Source: Flaccisagitta enflata
Taxonomy: Eukaryota > Chaetognatha > Sagittoidea > Aphragmophora
DNA: 64,000 nucleotides
NCBI GenBank assembly: GCA_965153355.1
Contig: OZ231127.1
Span: 30,566,001-30,630,000, forward strand
Direction of reading: 5' to 3'
A program made the position numbers and the translations under genes. Under the pieces are notes generated by a model. The model saw nothing but the letters and a program-made list of their open reading frames with translations. It did no database searches and was not told the DNA's origin. Shown piece by piece: positions 8,632 to 20,735 of this stretch. Every line of letters begins with the position of its first letter. Positions within the stretch are counted from its first letter, which is position 1.

Positions 8632-10047
8632 TGGGGTGGGGATAATGCACCTTAGTCAACGGATCAAGCTGCAGGTGAAGAATATGTGCTAACATGATGA
8701 GAATAGATGGTATACCAAGTTTCAGGACCTTTGGAACAGTTTCAGCCTAGCCCTCCACCCCCCCTGCCCCCAGAGCTTCAAAACCCAGAAAAAGTGATTT
8801 TTTTTTGCTCTTTTAAGCATGTTTTGCCTTCCAAATGTGTTAAAAAATGATAGAAAATACTAAAACACATTCTAAAATGTGTAACCTGACATGTGATTAC
8901 CCATTTGGGCTTTGATACAGGATTTTTTATGCGTATAGACCCTCCAGAATTACTGCAAAATGATGATTTTTGCCAGTTTTAAGTAATTTAAGTTATATTG
9001 TGATATCATCTGTACAAAAATTTATGTTACATGTTCATTGCAAGTATGTCATTAGGGGCAGTCTGTGGATGGGCAGGGACAGTAATGCAGGTGGGCTAGG
9101 GCTGTCTTGTAGGTGGGCAGGGGCTGCTATGCTTAAAAATCACAATTTTGGCCAATTTTGCATCATTGTATTATTTTGTATTTTGAACCAACCCTAGGAT
9201 GGATGGGCACACTCTCTTAAAGAGTCGCTTTGCAAGCAACTTAAACATGAAAAAATGAATAATGATATTGTACATCTCAAAGCAGACACTCTTTTTATTA
9301 TTACATCAGTTTTGCTATCAAATCTAAAAAATGTTGCTAAAATGTGTCTTTGCTGTTGTTTCATCCAAAGCGAATTTCATGATCATATTTGAGAGTGGTA
9401 TGAAAAGGATTCCAAAGGTGAGTGGTATGCAACCTAGCATCATAACCCAAATGGATAATCACATGTCAGGTTGCACATTTTAGAATGGTTCATAATAGGA
9501 AAATTTACAATGATGCAAAATTGGTCAAAATTGTGATTTCTAAGCATTACAGCCCCTGCCCACCTACAAGACATCCCCAGTCCACCTGCATTACTGCCCC
9601 TGCCCACCCACTGACTGCCCCTAACAACATACTTGCCATAAACATGTAACATAAATTTCTGAACAGATGATATCACAATATAACTTGAATTACTTAAAAC
9701 TGGCAAAAATCATCATTTTGCAGTAATTCTGGAGGGTCTATACCCATAAAAAATCCTGTATCACACCCCAAATGGGTAATCACATGTCAGGTTACACATT
9801 TTAGAATGTGTTTTAGTAGTTTCTATCATCTTTTAACACATTTGTAAGGCAAAACACGCTTAAAATAGCAAAAAAGTCGCTTTTTCTGGGTTTTGAAGCC
9901 CTGGGGGCAGGGGGGGGGGTGGAGGGCTAGGCTGAAACTGTTCCAAAGGTCCTGAAACTTGGTATACCATCTATTCTCATCATGTTAGCACATATTCTTC
10001 ACCTGCAGCTTGATCCGTTGACTAAGGTGCATTATCCCCACCCCTAA
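8632..10047. mobile_element. Foldback element, arms of about 560-580 bp
   Basis: The left arm (8632-9190) begins TGGGGTGGGGATAATGCACC and is repeated in reverse complement by 9470-10047, ending GGTGCATTATCCCCACCCC then TAA. The arms share boxes such as TGGTATACCAAGTTTCAGGA and the poly-C/GCCCTCCACC block. Related copies at 28371-30244 have the same ends, so the termini are real. Flanks are compatible with a TA or TTA target. No ORF of interest. Confidence 0.8.
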
Positions 10048-10712
10048 TATCACATATCAAATATCAAATATCAATTATCACAATAAGGAACTAGTCATCT
10101 AAGGATGGCACATGGTCAGCGGTACCCGATGCCCGGCTTGGAGTGATCAGTTGAAGAGTTAACGGAGAGCAGAGCAGCAGCCCCATAGAACCGATGTCCT
10201 GTAGGACACTGTGATGAATTTCCATATGTCCTGAGAGGGCAAATGCGAGGCCTTTAGGGCAAATTTCCAATTTCAATGGGGATTTGTATTTTTTCAAAAA
10301 TTTACATCAATTTTCCATGTTCTCCTATGGAAATTTCACATTTTTTTTTCATCAATTTTCCATGTCATTCAATGGGACTTTTGCATTAATTAGTGCAAAG
10401 CAGCCTCGAGCCCAGGTGGGGGGGATGGACAGACGGAAGGACCTATGATAAAAGGACGGACATATGGAAATTCACCTGTGTCCTAACAAACATCGGCCCT
10501 TTGGGGGCCGCTACCCAAAAAGCGCTCATGTTAGCCGGTGCTTTTTTAAGCTTGGCAAAAGTTTCAATATGGCAAGTCACAATTAATGGTCAAGTTTTGG
10601 TTGATATCTTGATTGATCTAAATCTGGCCCTTTACAAAGCTTTGTTCGTTTGTCATCGGAGGTGAAAGTGACATTAACGTCCTACAGTTTCAATTTGTTT
10701 CAAGAGAAGGCT

Positions 10713-10806
10713 TTTTAGTTGCGGACACGCAACTCTATAAGGGGATTTGTCCATCCATTGTACCATGGTACATCTGTGAGTATGAGTCGAAAAGTGGGAA
10801 AATGAG
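10713..10806 (-). mobile_element. Partial hairpin-ended element
   Basis: Begins TTTTTAGTTGCGGACACGCAACTCTATAAG (motif at 10713-10742), the 3' hairpin end of the family, continues through a short TCCATCC stretch and breaks off at GAAAAGTGGGAAAATGAGCG, where the second repeat family starts. Confidence 0.5.
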
Positions 10807-10825
10807 CGTTTTAGATGCTTTTTAG

Positions 10826-11480
10826 GCAGCGGCCCCAAAGGGGACGAAGTCCTGTAGGACAGAGGGGGAATCTGTCCTTCCATCCATCTGTCTCTCTGTC
10901 CATCCATCCGTCTGTCCAACTGTCCATCCGTCCATTTGTCCATCCGTCCATCCGTCCATCTGTACATCCGTCCCCCCCCCCTGCCCCATCCTCAAGGCTT
11001 CGTCTCCTTTTGGGCAGCGGCCCTGAAGGGATCGATGACCTATGCTTTCAAACATATGGGGAATTTTCTCCTCCTCATTCTCCTTCTTCTTCTTCTCCGT
11101 CCCCCCCCCCCGACCCAAATCCTACTATGAGGCTAAAATCCCAGTCTTGAGGCCTAAATCCCAGCCTCAAGGTCCAAATCCTATCCTTGAGGCCCAAATC
11201 CCATTCATGAGGCCAAAATCCCATTCTTGGGGTCAAAATCCCATCCTTGAGGCCCAAATCCCAGCCTTAAGGCCCAAATCTTCGTTCAAGGCCCAAATTG
11301 AACCCTCGAGGCCCAAAACCCAACCTCAAGATACAAATCCTATACTCAGGGCCCAAATCCCAGCCTGAAGGCCCTAATCCCAGCCTGAAGACCTAAATCC
11401 TAGCCACAAGGCCAAAATCCCAGTCTCAAGGCCCAAATCCCCGCCCAAAATGCCAGCCCTAAGGCCCCAATCCCAATTGC
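10826..11480 (+). repeat. Second repeat family: GTCCTGTAG module plus roughly 21-bp minisatellite
   Basis: Carries GGGGACGAAGTCCTGTAGGA after a CCCCAAAGGGG palindrome, a (TCCATCCG)n stretch (10875-10975), a second GGGCAGCGGCCCTGAAGGG box (about 11013), then about 16 degenerate units of GAGGCCCAAATCCCAGCCT (11130-11480). The same modules recur at 12.1, 13.0, 16.8, 26.2, 30.8, 31.2, 53.9, 54.5, 55.1 and 55.7 kb. Confidence 0.65.
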
Positions 11481-11505
11481 TAGAAGGAGGAGAAAATTCC
11501 TCATA

Positions 11506-12111
11506 ACACCCCTGACAAAATTAGGCGAACTGGGATAAGAGTTTGTCTATAAATACCTTGAAATATGCTCACCAAAAGTCAAAGTTTGAAGACAACTTGG
11601 AAATATGTTATTTCTGGTAGGTTTTCTTCAAAAAATACCCAATGCGTGTCAACAAAAAGCTTCTAATGCCTTCTTTCTATTGATATGAGAACGATGTTTT
11701 TTTATTAAAAGTTCCAAATTTGCTGGAGAAATCACCATTTTTCTTCAGGGGTTCTCCCACCTTGTGAAGCACTTTAGGACTGACTTTCAGTGCCATTGCC
11801 TCATTTTCACCTGGCAGTTATATAACAACCTGGGAATGACAGTTTTCATTCATCTCATACAGAAAAATAAGTGATAGATCATGGTGTTTTCTCATAAATG
11901 AATTTCCATGTCAAAATCAGACTAAATCGTCTTCCCGATTTCTGCCATATCATATTCCCAGGGCTACACCGTTTAGCATGTACTCCACTTGGCCTCGGTT
12001 TGTGAAAATACTACATCTGAGTTATCTCTGTGTCAAATTTCAAGCTTCAAATTGCATTTTTACTCTCCATTTTGATCAATTTCCCAGTTCGCCTAATTTT
12101 GTCAGGAGTGT
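11506..12111. mobile_element. 606-bp MITE with about 29-bp TIRs and TA target duplication
   Basis: The left end ACACCCCTGACAAAATTAGG (continuing CGAACTGGG) is matched in reverse complement by the right end with one mismatch, and each end is bordered by TA (11504-11505 and 12112-12113). The interior is AT-rich without an ORF. A Tc1/mariner-type mobiliser is inferred from the TA target. The right end of a relative is at 93-123. Confidence 0.75.
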
Positions 12112-12123
12112 TATGTGTGAAAG

Positions 12124-12530
12124 TATAGGTCATCGACCCCTTTGGGGCCGCTGCCCAGCTCCCTCCCTCAACCTTAATAACACCCTACTTGGGCAGGGCA
12201 CGGGTACCGCTGACCATCTGACGCTTTTGCGACTATTTTAGATTCTGGTTTCAAAAACCCAGATTCTGGCTTCTAAAACCCTGATCCTAGTCTCAGAGAC
12301 CTTGATCTTGATCTCTGTGAGCCCCCCCGAGACCCAGAATCTGACCTCAAAGACCTAAATCCTGAACTCAGAGACCCAAATCCTGGTCTCAGAGACTCAA
12401 ATTCTGGCCTCTGAAACCAAGAAATTGGTCTCTGAGACCCAGATTCTGGCCTCATAGACCCAGACCCTGGCCTGCTCCCCCCTCAACTTACAAACTACTC
12501 AAGAAGGGCAGGGGTACCATTGTCCATATA
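12124..12530 (+). repeat. Second repeat family copy with minisatellite
   Basis: TAGGTCATCGACCCCTTTGG and a GGCCGCTGCCC box, then GGGCACGGGTACCGCTGACC (about 12187), then some eleven degenerate units on GAGACCCAGATTCTGGCCTC (12240-12480), then a second GGGCAGGGGTACCATTGTCC box (12507). Confidence 0.6.
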
Positions 12531-12574
12531 CTGCCTAATGTAATTTCTCCATGTTATTCAATGGGAGTTTGAAT

Positions 12575-12965
12575 GACAGGGCATCGTGGACAGTACGCAT
12601 GTCAGAGTGCCGGATTCGGCCAAAACTGGTTTTCCCCCCACCATTATCTGTTTCCTTTGCTTGAATGTTATCAAATGTGCCGTTGCGCGACTATCAAATC
12701 AATCGGGAACCATCATTAGGGTGTTCATGAAGTTTCCATAGACTATCTATGGTGGAGGCAAAATTTGCTTAATATAAGTATCGATTCTAATGCTAATTCA
12801 ACACAAATTTCAACCACACCCTAACGATGGTTCCCGATTGAATTGAAGGTTGCGTGACGGCTCGTTTGACAGGATTTCTGCAAAGGAAAAAGAGGATGGC
12901 AGGGGGAAAGTCAGTTGCACCCGATTATGGTGCCCTGACATGCGTAGTGGACAGAGGGAAGGCAG
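12575..12965. mobile_element. Small foldback element
   Basis: Arms of about 150 bp: CAATCGGGAACCATCATTAG (about 12701) pairs with CTAACGATGGTTCCCGATTG (about 12821), and the outer parts (GGACAGTACGCATGTCAG / CTGACATGCGTAGTGGAC) also pair. Imperfect, no ORF. Confidence 0.65.
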
Positions 12966-13060
12966 AGAGAAGGACAGACAGACGGACAGATGGACAGATT
13001 CCGCCTGTGTTCTATAGGACTTTTCCCCCTTTGGGGCCGCTGCCCTGCTCCCATCAATAA
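12966..13060 (-). repeat. Second repeat family, short module
   Basis: (GACAGACG)n run, then CCGCCTGTGTTCTATAGGAC and CCCCCTTTGGGGCCGCTGCC. This is the GTCCTGTAG module in reverse without a long minisatellite. Confidence 0.55.
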
Positions 13061-13075
13061 CCTAACAACAATCTT

Positions 13076-13362
13076 TGTGATTTCATAGAAAAGTTCTCTA
13101 TCAAAGGGATATGGCCCAAAATCATGTTTACAGATGGTCAATAAAAAAAATTTTGGCCTGGAACCCCTATAAATTGGCGCCGCCACCCGCCCCTATTACC
13201 ATAATAAAACAGGCAAAAATCCTTCCTGTACATTTCCTATGGGATATGAGGGTGGTGGCGGCGGTAATTTTTTGAGGTCCCAGGACTAAATTTTTGTTGT
13301 AGTTTATCTGTATTCATGATTTTGAGTCATATCCCTCTGATAGAGAACTTTCCTATGACCTT
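13076..13362. mobile_element. Small foldback element
   Basis: The left arm (AGAAAAGTTCTCTATCAAAG, GGCGCCGCCACC) and right arm (GGTGGCGGCGG, CTGATAGAGAACTTTCCTAT) are reverse complements over about 120 bp each, with a short centre around 13200. Confidence 0.65.
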
Positions 13363-13500
13363 GCATGAACTCTTGTTATGCTACCCATCAACCTAAATCA
13401 CACACAGTAGAAATCCGACATATCAGCCTTCAAGGGACTGGAGAATTTTGGTTGTTAAAACCGAATGTTGTTAAATCGAATTACCAATTTTTGCTTATCT

Positions 13501-13716
13501 TTAGTCGCGTGCTAACGACTCTACACCCCGCTGTTGGTCTGTCGGACCGTCCATTGGTACTTCTGTCGGTCCATCCCTCCATCACACTTCACTTTTTTGG
13601 CGATAATAGGGTTTTTGGCCTTACTGCTCCCGCCCAAATGCTCTACTGACCTCAATTATGGCCCCTGCTCACCCGCACGCGACTTGGGTAACCATGTATC
13701 CGGCCTTGTTTTTTGT
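13501..13716 (-). mobile_element. Hairpin-ended GACG-minisatellite element
   Basis: Reads on the plus strand as TTAGTCGCGTGCTAACGACTC, a tetramer-rich stretch, CTGCTCCCGCCCAAATGCTC, GCCCCTGCTCACCCGCACGC and GTATCCGGCCTTGTTTT. The box order is the reverse of the plus-strand copies. Confidence 0.65.
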
Positions 13717-13899
13717 AAAAATAATTATAGTATAGTGAAAAGAGCAAATATATGTGCTCAGAGCCTCAATAAATTGCAGTAGTTAAGCATTTGTGCAATT
13801 GGCAAATAAAGCAACAGATTAACAGATTTCGCCCCTGAAAGGCTTACTTTGACATGTTTCTGAATAAATACATCCCATAATCCATAATAGAAAAATATG

Positions 13900-14290
<391 letters not shown>

Positions 14291-15478
14291 TTAATCTCAC
14301 CACAGATTAGCCGATGTAATGTTGCTTCAAAAAGCCTAGCGAGATACACAGCAACAAAATAGTTCTAACTTTTGTTCTCCCTTATATATTTTCTCATTTT
14401 TACCACATGCATATCTACCTTTTCTGTTTGACTTTTTTCTTACATTTCAATGATTTTGAATTTTTGCATAATGATGGTTATTGATAAAGATGAAAAAGAA
14501 GATTTTATCAAATCTGATATCAATGCTATAAACTTGGGAGTGTTTTTTCCAGGGGATTGAGAATTAGTGCCTGTAAATCAGGTTTGGCTGTTAAATCAAG
14601 TGTTGTTAAATCAGGGAAAATTAACATTGAAAGAGCCTATGAAATTTTGGGACTAAAGTGTCATGGATGCTAAATCAGAAATGCTGTTAAAGTAGGTGCC
14701 GATAAGGCAGTATTCCACTGTACTACTCTAGCAGGGCACTTCGCATAGCAAAAAATTTGAGTTTCTTCTCGTCCCACTAATCCAATAAGGAGTGAAAAAA
14801 ACCAAAAAGATGACCGTTTTCCTTTTCTCAAAATTCCTTCATCTTCCGTTTTTGTTTTGGCTTTAAAGTTTCTTCAGATTTCCCAGAATTAAGCAAAATC
14901 CTGTGTTGTCTTGTTACAAAAGGAACAATTGTTAATCTTAGAAAATTGTGATTTTTGTAGAAATAAATCAAAATATCAGAGCGTGAGTTATGAAAGAGCT
15001 TGTGAAAAGGCAGATTAACAATTTTATAAAGAACAGAAATTTGTAAAAGCTAATTCAAAGAAGATAAGCATATTGTTTTATCCCACTGCAATATACAAAT
15101 TAGGCTCTCAAAAACAATTTTCTAAAAAACAGAAGATGAACAATTTTTGATAAAAGAAAAATGGTAAGGGTCCTAAAACTGGTCACTCCACATTAGGTAA
15201 AGAGGGTGAAAAGAAATAACCAACTTTTGCTATGTGAAGCACCCAAGCAGGGCACGAATACCGCTTACCACCTACTGCCTTTGGGATGCTATTGTGTATG
15301 TGTGGGGGGGGTGCATGGGGTGTGGATGAGGGTTGGATGCCCCTGCCCACCCATCCGCAACGATATTGTGATCCCGCGTCACTTGCTTTCTTCCATAACC
15401 TATTGATTGACTTTGACAAGTTTTTACTGCGTTCATGCTAGAGTGATAATTTCATAAAACCAGCCAACTCTATTAATG
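14291..15478. other. AT-rich intronic sequence, no feature seen
   Basis: Unique-looking AT-rich DNA in the last intron of lipocalin B. I see no ORF, exon-like segment or terminal repeats. A G-run near 15304 and a GCCCCTGCCCACCC box near 15340 may be a degraded piece of the hairpin-element family. Confidence 0.4.
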
Positions 15479-16277
15479 GTCATTTCCACAATAAACCGGC
15501 CCAGCTGAAATTCATGATGTAACAGGCAAAAATATTGTTTTTATCATGCTAGTCCTTTTTTTTATGATAGAAGCTGTTGTAACACATTACTTGGGATTCA
15601 GTGCCTAGCTGATATCCTTCATACTTAAAATTCTGATAGGTTATCTAGAAAAGAATAGGCCAAAATCACCCCCTTTTTTATGTCACACTGATGTCACACT
15701 TAAAACCACATTGAAAAAGATATGAAAAGATCATGAAGCCTACCCAACTATGGGTCATTTTTATTTAATTGCAATCCCTAAAGAAGAACTAAAGATTTTA
15801 TGGCGACCAATTGTTGTTAACTATGGAAAAATTTCAGTTTTAGTTGATGTATCTAAAATGATGATTTATTTGATTTTGATATATAGTAGTATACTATACT
15901 TTAAATGACAATATCTTAAGTATTATGGAAATTTTCTTTTTTCCCCTTTAGTATAGACATAACCCAAGTTACATGCAAAATTTCAGACCTTAATGTCAAT
16001 TCTAGCCAGAGATATTGATTTTTGAAGAGAGTGACGGAAAATGTTAACACCCTGTTACTCTAATGTTACTCTGATTACGATGAAAACTAACATAGTTGAA
16101 CATATTTTAAGTATTGGAATATTTTTTTTATGTGATCTGAAAGAGTATCAAATTCTGAGCATAGGGCTCAAATTTTAAGCTCATAGGTGCAACCATTATG
16201 AAATTTTGACATTTTTATCAATATTAACGAATTCAGTCGCCTTATTTCCGCCAGTCTAGTTTATTGTGGAAACTGCC
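15479..16277. mobile_element. Possible MITE with weak TIRs
   Basis: GGTCATTTCCACAATAAAC (15479) is matched in reverse complement by GTTTATTGTGGAAACTGCC (about 16259). The similarity extends only about 35 bp with mismatches, and no second copy was found in the window. Confidence 0.3.
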
Positions 16278-16779
16278 TAATCCATAATGATCACAAGCAT
16301 CAACATGCAACAGTTTGTTCGAGCAGTATTCATTTCAAGGAGAAAAGAGCTGACAGAACTACCTAAAAATAGTTGTGGGTGTCAAAGCATTTTGTTGCTG
16401 ATTAGGAGAGATTTGATGTGTAATGTAAGTTGTATAGCAATATGTATATACATGCAAGGGCAGTAGAAGGAGGCTATAATATGATACATGTTGGTCCAAT
16501 ACATGTCAACGTTGTGAGTGTATGTTTGATAGGGTATGGCTTATACTCAACATGAAAACGCTTCTTTTACTCAATATGAGAGAGCGACAGATTCTGAAAG
16601 AAAAATCTATACTACTCGGCAGGATTGAAAAATATGCCCTCTTGCCTTCATTCCTTACTAGCATTCCTACCTTCCATCCAGTGCTCTCTTCCTTCCTCCA
16701 TTCTTTCCTAGCTTCTGTTCCTTCCCTCCATTTCCTCCTTCCTTCCATTCCTACCTCCCTGTCATTCCTGCCCTATTTC
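16278..16779. other. Intronic sequence with a C/T-rich tract
   Basis: AT-rich, then a CTTCCTTCCATTCC-type pyrimidine tract at about 16640-16770. No coding signal. Confidence 0.4.
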
Positions 16780-17050
16780 CTAAGACCAGAAATTAGGCTT
16801 TTCAGACCCTACATCAGTCTAAGTCCCCCCGGGCTTAAATCACGCCTCTCTGTACTCAGATAGGGCATCTCAGACCTCAAATTAGGCCCCTTGGACTTTA
16901 AATCCTGTCTTCAAGACCCTATATCTGTCCAGTTTGGAATCATAGGTCATCATCTCTCTTATCATCTTATCCCCACCTACACTTAGTCACTTACTTAAGG
17001 CATCGGGTACAGCTGACCATGTAACGCTTTTGCGACCACTATTGTATTAC
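16780..17050 (+). repeat. Degraded second-family copy
   Basis: Decayed CAGACC/TTAGGC minisatellite units (16785-16925), then ATAGGTCATCATCTC and GGCATCGGGTACAGCTGACC with AACGCTTTTGCGACCA. These are the modules of the second repeat family. Confidence 0.45.
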
Positions 17051-17627
17051 AGAGGAAAAGGGTCGGTAAACAGGTAGTGAGACAAGATAAGGGTTTCTAA
17101 TGAGTCGGAAGAGCCTAGGTGAAAATATAGGATACTCGGGAGGGAAAGAAAAAAATGCATATGAAAATAATGAAAACGTCTTTTCTAGTTTTGCAATTTG
17201 TATGCCTTACAGGTGGTCATGCCTTTACCATACGACTAAATAAAAAGACGCACTTTTGGATAGCTAATTTTACTTATGAATCTTAGAGGATTTTATCAAA
17301 ATCTTAGGTCATCTGAAAGCCCTTTGAAAGTACTTTTATTTGGTGCAAATTTAGTAAGGATATCTTTTTTTTTGTTTAGGAATGATATTAGTTTAAGCAA
17401 AAACGTTGCTCATTTCAGTTTTGCAATCATCTATAAAAATGCATATTAACAAATTAGTGTTTTTGTGGGTTTTTTTTGCAGGGCTCTAGCTTCTAAACCC
17501 TTTGAGATAAAGAGCTGGGATTAGTCTAGATTGAAAGATTTTATGTAAATATTTTAAAACGTTTTTTTTAAATAGTTAAAATTAATCTTTATACCTGTTT
17601 TTTTCAATCAAAAAACAGGTGCGTCTT
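17051..17627. other. AT-rich intronic sequence, no feature seen
   Basis: No ORF, terminal repeat or tandem array of note. Confidence 0.4.
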
Positions 17628-17925
17628 ATTTTTAGCCGAGTGGTATAGCGGGTTTACTCTAGTCTCTAGCGGTGCTCCACGGTGCTTCTTTAGAAGACCT
17701 TTTTGTATTCTACAAGGATTTCTTCCGAAATGACAAATAGTATACCAAAGTAGCTTGCAAACTACCGAGTCAGAGAGCTTTCATATTTTTTTTGGTAAAT
17801 ATTGGTCGGTCCATCCCCTATTTACGTTTTATTGTTTCTGCGGTATTTGGCCTCACTCCTCCTGCCTAAATGCTCTAGTAACTCAAATACTGCCCCTGCC
17901 CACCCGAACGTGACTGGGGCAACAG
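17628..17925 (-). mobile_element. Degraded hairpin-ended element
   Basis: TCGGTCCATCC (about 17814), CTCACTCCTCCTGCCTAAATG, and CTGCCCCTGCCCACCCGAAC followed by GTGACTGGGGCAAC keep the family order. The 3' hairpin end is too decayed to place. Confidence 0.4.
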
Positions 17926-18307
17926 GAATTCTGCTAGAACTGATAACATAGATTAGTCTCTTGACAAACATAATACATTAGTGCGGGATTCAAAGTACAA
18001 AGCTCAACTGAGATAGCTTCCGGAGTACAAGGCGTCACGTAGCAAATAGCCTACAAAAGTATCCTCGCATCCGCAATCACTTTTGGCTTCATTGCACAAT
18101 CTGCAATCTGCAATCGCCAACGTCTGATTGCCATACCAAACCTTCCCATGTTTTTGAGGCACAGAAGAGGCATTCGCATCGGGCACAATATCAAGATATT
18201 ATCTACAGATTCTCTATATAACATTTTGATAATTTCCCAATGCGAAAACCCCTAATGTCATCCCAGATTCTATGGATGATGGAGATAGGACAAAGATACA
18301 AACTTAC

Positions 18308-18458
18308 CAACGCGGTTGATGAGGTAGTTGCTGCAAGAATAAACGACGGAAAAGGTCTTGTAATCTGTATCCAAGACCCAATATTTGCCCCACGGTTGCC
18401 ATGAAGAGAACCGCAGCTGAAGACGACTCGCCTCAGTCGCCCCTGGGTCCGGTCGAGC
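18308..18458 (-). CDS. Lipocalin B (apolipoprotein-D-like), exon 3
   Basis: A 151-bp exon with acceptor TTTTCTAG and a consensus GTAAGT donor. It reads ARPDPGATEASRLQLRFSSW and then GKYWVLDTDYKTFSVVYSC followed by NYLINRV. The TDY...VYSC block is the second lipocalin signature (strand F/G with the TDY turn), and its cysteine is the partner of the exon 1 cysteine in ApoD. It enters in phase 0, matching exon 2, and leaves in phase 1, matching exon 4. A 99-bp (CT)n tract abuts the acceptor on the sense strand. No equivalent of this exon is visible for gene C inside the window. Confidence 0.85.
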
Positions 18459-18465
18459 CTAGAAA

Positions 18466-18572
<107 letters not shown>

Positions 18573-18796
18573 ATCATCGAGGCAGACTGACTGTCGCCAG
18601 ATGCGTCGCTCACCCTCACCAAATCAAATATGGTTACCATGAGACCAAGAAAGAAAGAGAGAAGGAAAGAAAGAAAGAAGGAAAGAAAGCTAAAGACGAA
18701 GATCTTTGAGGCAGACTGACTGCCGCCAGATGCGTTGCTTCCCCCTCACGAAATCAAAGCTTTGCAAATTAAAGCAACTCTGGTTACTACACTAAG

Positions 18797-18906
18797 AAAG
18801 AATGAATGAATGAATGAATGAATGAATGAATGAATGAATGAATGAATGAATGAATGAATGAATGAATGAATGAATGAATGAATGAATGAGTGAAAAAAAG
18901 GAAAGT

Positions 18907-18990
<84 letters not shown>
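18797..18990. repeat. (GAAT)n and (GAAA)n arrays
   Basis: About 23 GAAT/ATGA units (18797-18890) followed by about 21 GAAA units (18908-18990), in intron 2 of lipocalin B. Confidence 0.9.
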
Positions 18991-19197
18991 AAACAACAAA
19001 AAAAAGTACTGAGAGAGACGAAGAAAAATGAAGAAAAAAGATAAAGAAAACGATAGGGAAAACAAGATTCAATATGAAGTTCAAAATAAAGTTCGATCCA
19101 AAATTTTCGTTAAATCGTAATTTTGCAGTTTAGAATACTCCTAAATTGAAATACTATAAAATTAGACACTTTTTACGTTTTGTAGTTGACTTCTGAC

Positions 19198-19386
19198 CTG
19201 CCCAATGGAGGTGCTAGGAGAACCATTTTTGCCAATTTCTGTGTTGTTGACTTTTACTGTGCCATCAGTCAAAAGTGTGTAATTGGCGATGCCGCATTTC
19301 CCATTTTGAAACGAGTTTGGGTATTTTTCAATGTCGTACCATCTTCCCATGTAAGATTGAATGTCAAAGTTCTCCTTTGTCGTTAC
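19198..19386 (-). CDS. Lipocalin B (apolipoprotein-D-like), exon 2
   Basis: A 189-bp, 63-codon exon, phase 0 on both sides, acceptor ATTCGCAG, donor GTCAGA (a weaker donor than in gene A). It contains the GxW signature MGRWYDIEKYPNSF and the cysteine of GKCGIANYTLL; two NxT-type sequons (ANYT, VNNT) could be glycosylated, as in ApoD. Its translation is identical to exon 2 of gene C, while gene A differs at many positions. An approximately 100-bp (CT)n tract sits just upstream of the acceptor on the sense strand. Confidence 0.88.
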
Positions 19387-19398
19387 CTGCGAATGGTA

Positions 19399-19505
<107 letters not shown>

Positions 19506-19801
19506 GAGAGAAGACATTCATAGTTCAGTTGTAACGCAATGGCGGTCGATGATCAGGATATCCGTGTTTTGCCGAGAAACACTGATTCAGTAATCACTGA
19601 TCAGTTATCAGCAAAGCATAAACAACCGCCGTCATTTTTGAACAAGGACAACCCTGATAGTCGCTACGGGGCCAGAATAGCCGACCAACTGGCAAAAGAT
19701 GTTCAGCAACATTCGTATCCGGTGTCAGTGGGTTGACCAGTAATACAGCACCGAAAAAAAAGCATTTGTTTGAAAAAGTTATTAGAATAAAACGTACTAA
19801 C

Positions 19802-19894
19802 CTTAGGGCAAGGTCCATCCAGCCAAGTGACGACTTGCGCCCTCGTGAGGGTAAAAAGCAAAACGCAAACAAATAACCCCAACAAAGATTTCAT
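19802..19894 (-). CDS. Lipocalin B (apolipoprotein-D-like), exon 1 with signal peptide
   Basis: The ATG at 19894 opens 31 codons ending in phase 0 at donor GTTAGT. MKSLLGLFVCVLLFTLTRA is a clear signal peptide, with mature QVVTWLDGPCPK. With exons 2-4 it gives a 188-residue precursor and a mature protein of about 169 residues with cysteines in exons 1, 2, 3 and 4, the ApoD disulfide set. The joined gene runs 19894 to 1763 on the minus strand, with a last intron of about 16.4 kb enlarged by a retrotransposon and many small elements. The product should be secreted and bind a small lipophilic ligand; the ligand cannot be told from sequence. Confidence 0.88.
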
Positions 19895-20076
19895 GATGCC
19901 TCTTATGCTCTGAAAGAAGAAGAATGGAAAACGTAATAAGAATGAAATTCTTTACGTCGCAGTTTCAAAGCGCGGATAAGCTAATTAAGAGAAAACGAAA
20001 AGAATAAAACGATATTTTTCAATCTTGATTGTGTAGAATCTGATTTCCTGCATCAGCAAATAGGAATTAGCTCGAT

Positions 20077-20083
20077 TTTTATA
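20077..20083 (-). promoter_or_regulatory. Candidate TATA box of lipocalin B
   Basis: TATAAAA on the minus strand, about 185 bp upstream of the ATG and preserved at the matching place before gene C (61570-61576). Start site not determined. Confidence 0.4.
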
Positions 20084-20735
20084 CACAAACGTTATGAAAC
20101 ATTGAAGGAGTTGAAGAACCTTGAAGTATCGTCTGGAGTGTCTCTTCATCGTAGCCTCGTAAATAAGTCCTCGCGTCGCTACGAAACGGAGTGCCCCTCT
20201 TCCCCTCCCTCGGGCATGTTCGTAATTCTTTTGTTCTGTCAAAAAAAAAAGCAAAAAAAAAAAAAAAAGGCAAAAAGGCAAAAAAAAAAAAAAATATCTT
20301 AGCTTTTTTTGACAAATGACCAATGAGCTTAATCACTAAACAGTGAGGAAAACTAAATCGGATACACAGCCAATACCAGTCACGAGTGGGAGGTGAGGGA
20401 CTAAAAACTGCTCGCCCTCACCTGGAAAAGTCCATAAAGGCAATCTGCGACGGACTTAGCCATCTATATAGTCTCATGCTCCTTTTCAAAAAGAATTATC
20501 AGAGCCATAATCAACGGTTATCAAGCAATCTGGCTGCTCTCTAGTGGCCGCATATATAAAACCTTAAAAATACAAGTCACTTTGTCGGTCCATCCGTCCA
20601 TCCATCCAACCTTCTGCCTGTATGTCCGTTGGTCTACCAGTCTGTCGAACGTGAACAAGGTTTTTTTTTCTTTTTTGGTATTCTGGTCTTGAGAGTTATT
20701 ATGAAGGAGACTTTTTGAAATCCTTTTCTGTTCTT

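Noticed and set aside
10900-11480. Regular short repeats considered as a CRISPR array (also 25690-26160 and 31430-31740)
   Set aside because: Head-to-tail degenerate 21-bp units without unique spacers, in a eukaryotic genome; these are minisatellites.
12911-13186. Several 60-140-residue ORFs ending in PSVRPSVRPSV-type repeats (also 2391-2986 and 45252-45647)
   Set aside because: Translations of the GACG/GGAC tetramer arrays of the hairpin-ended elements in other frames; not genes.
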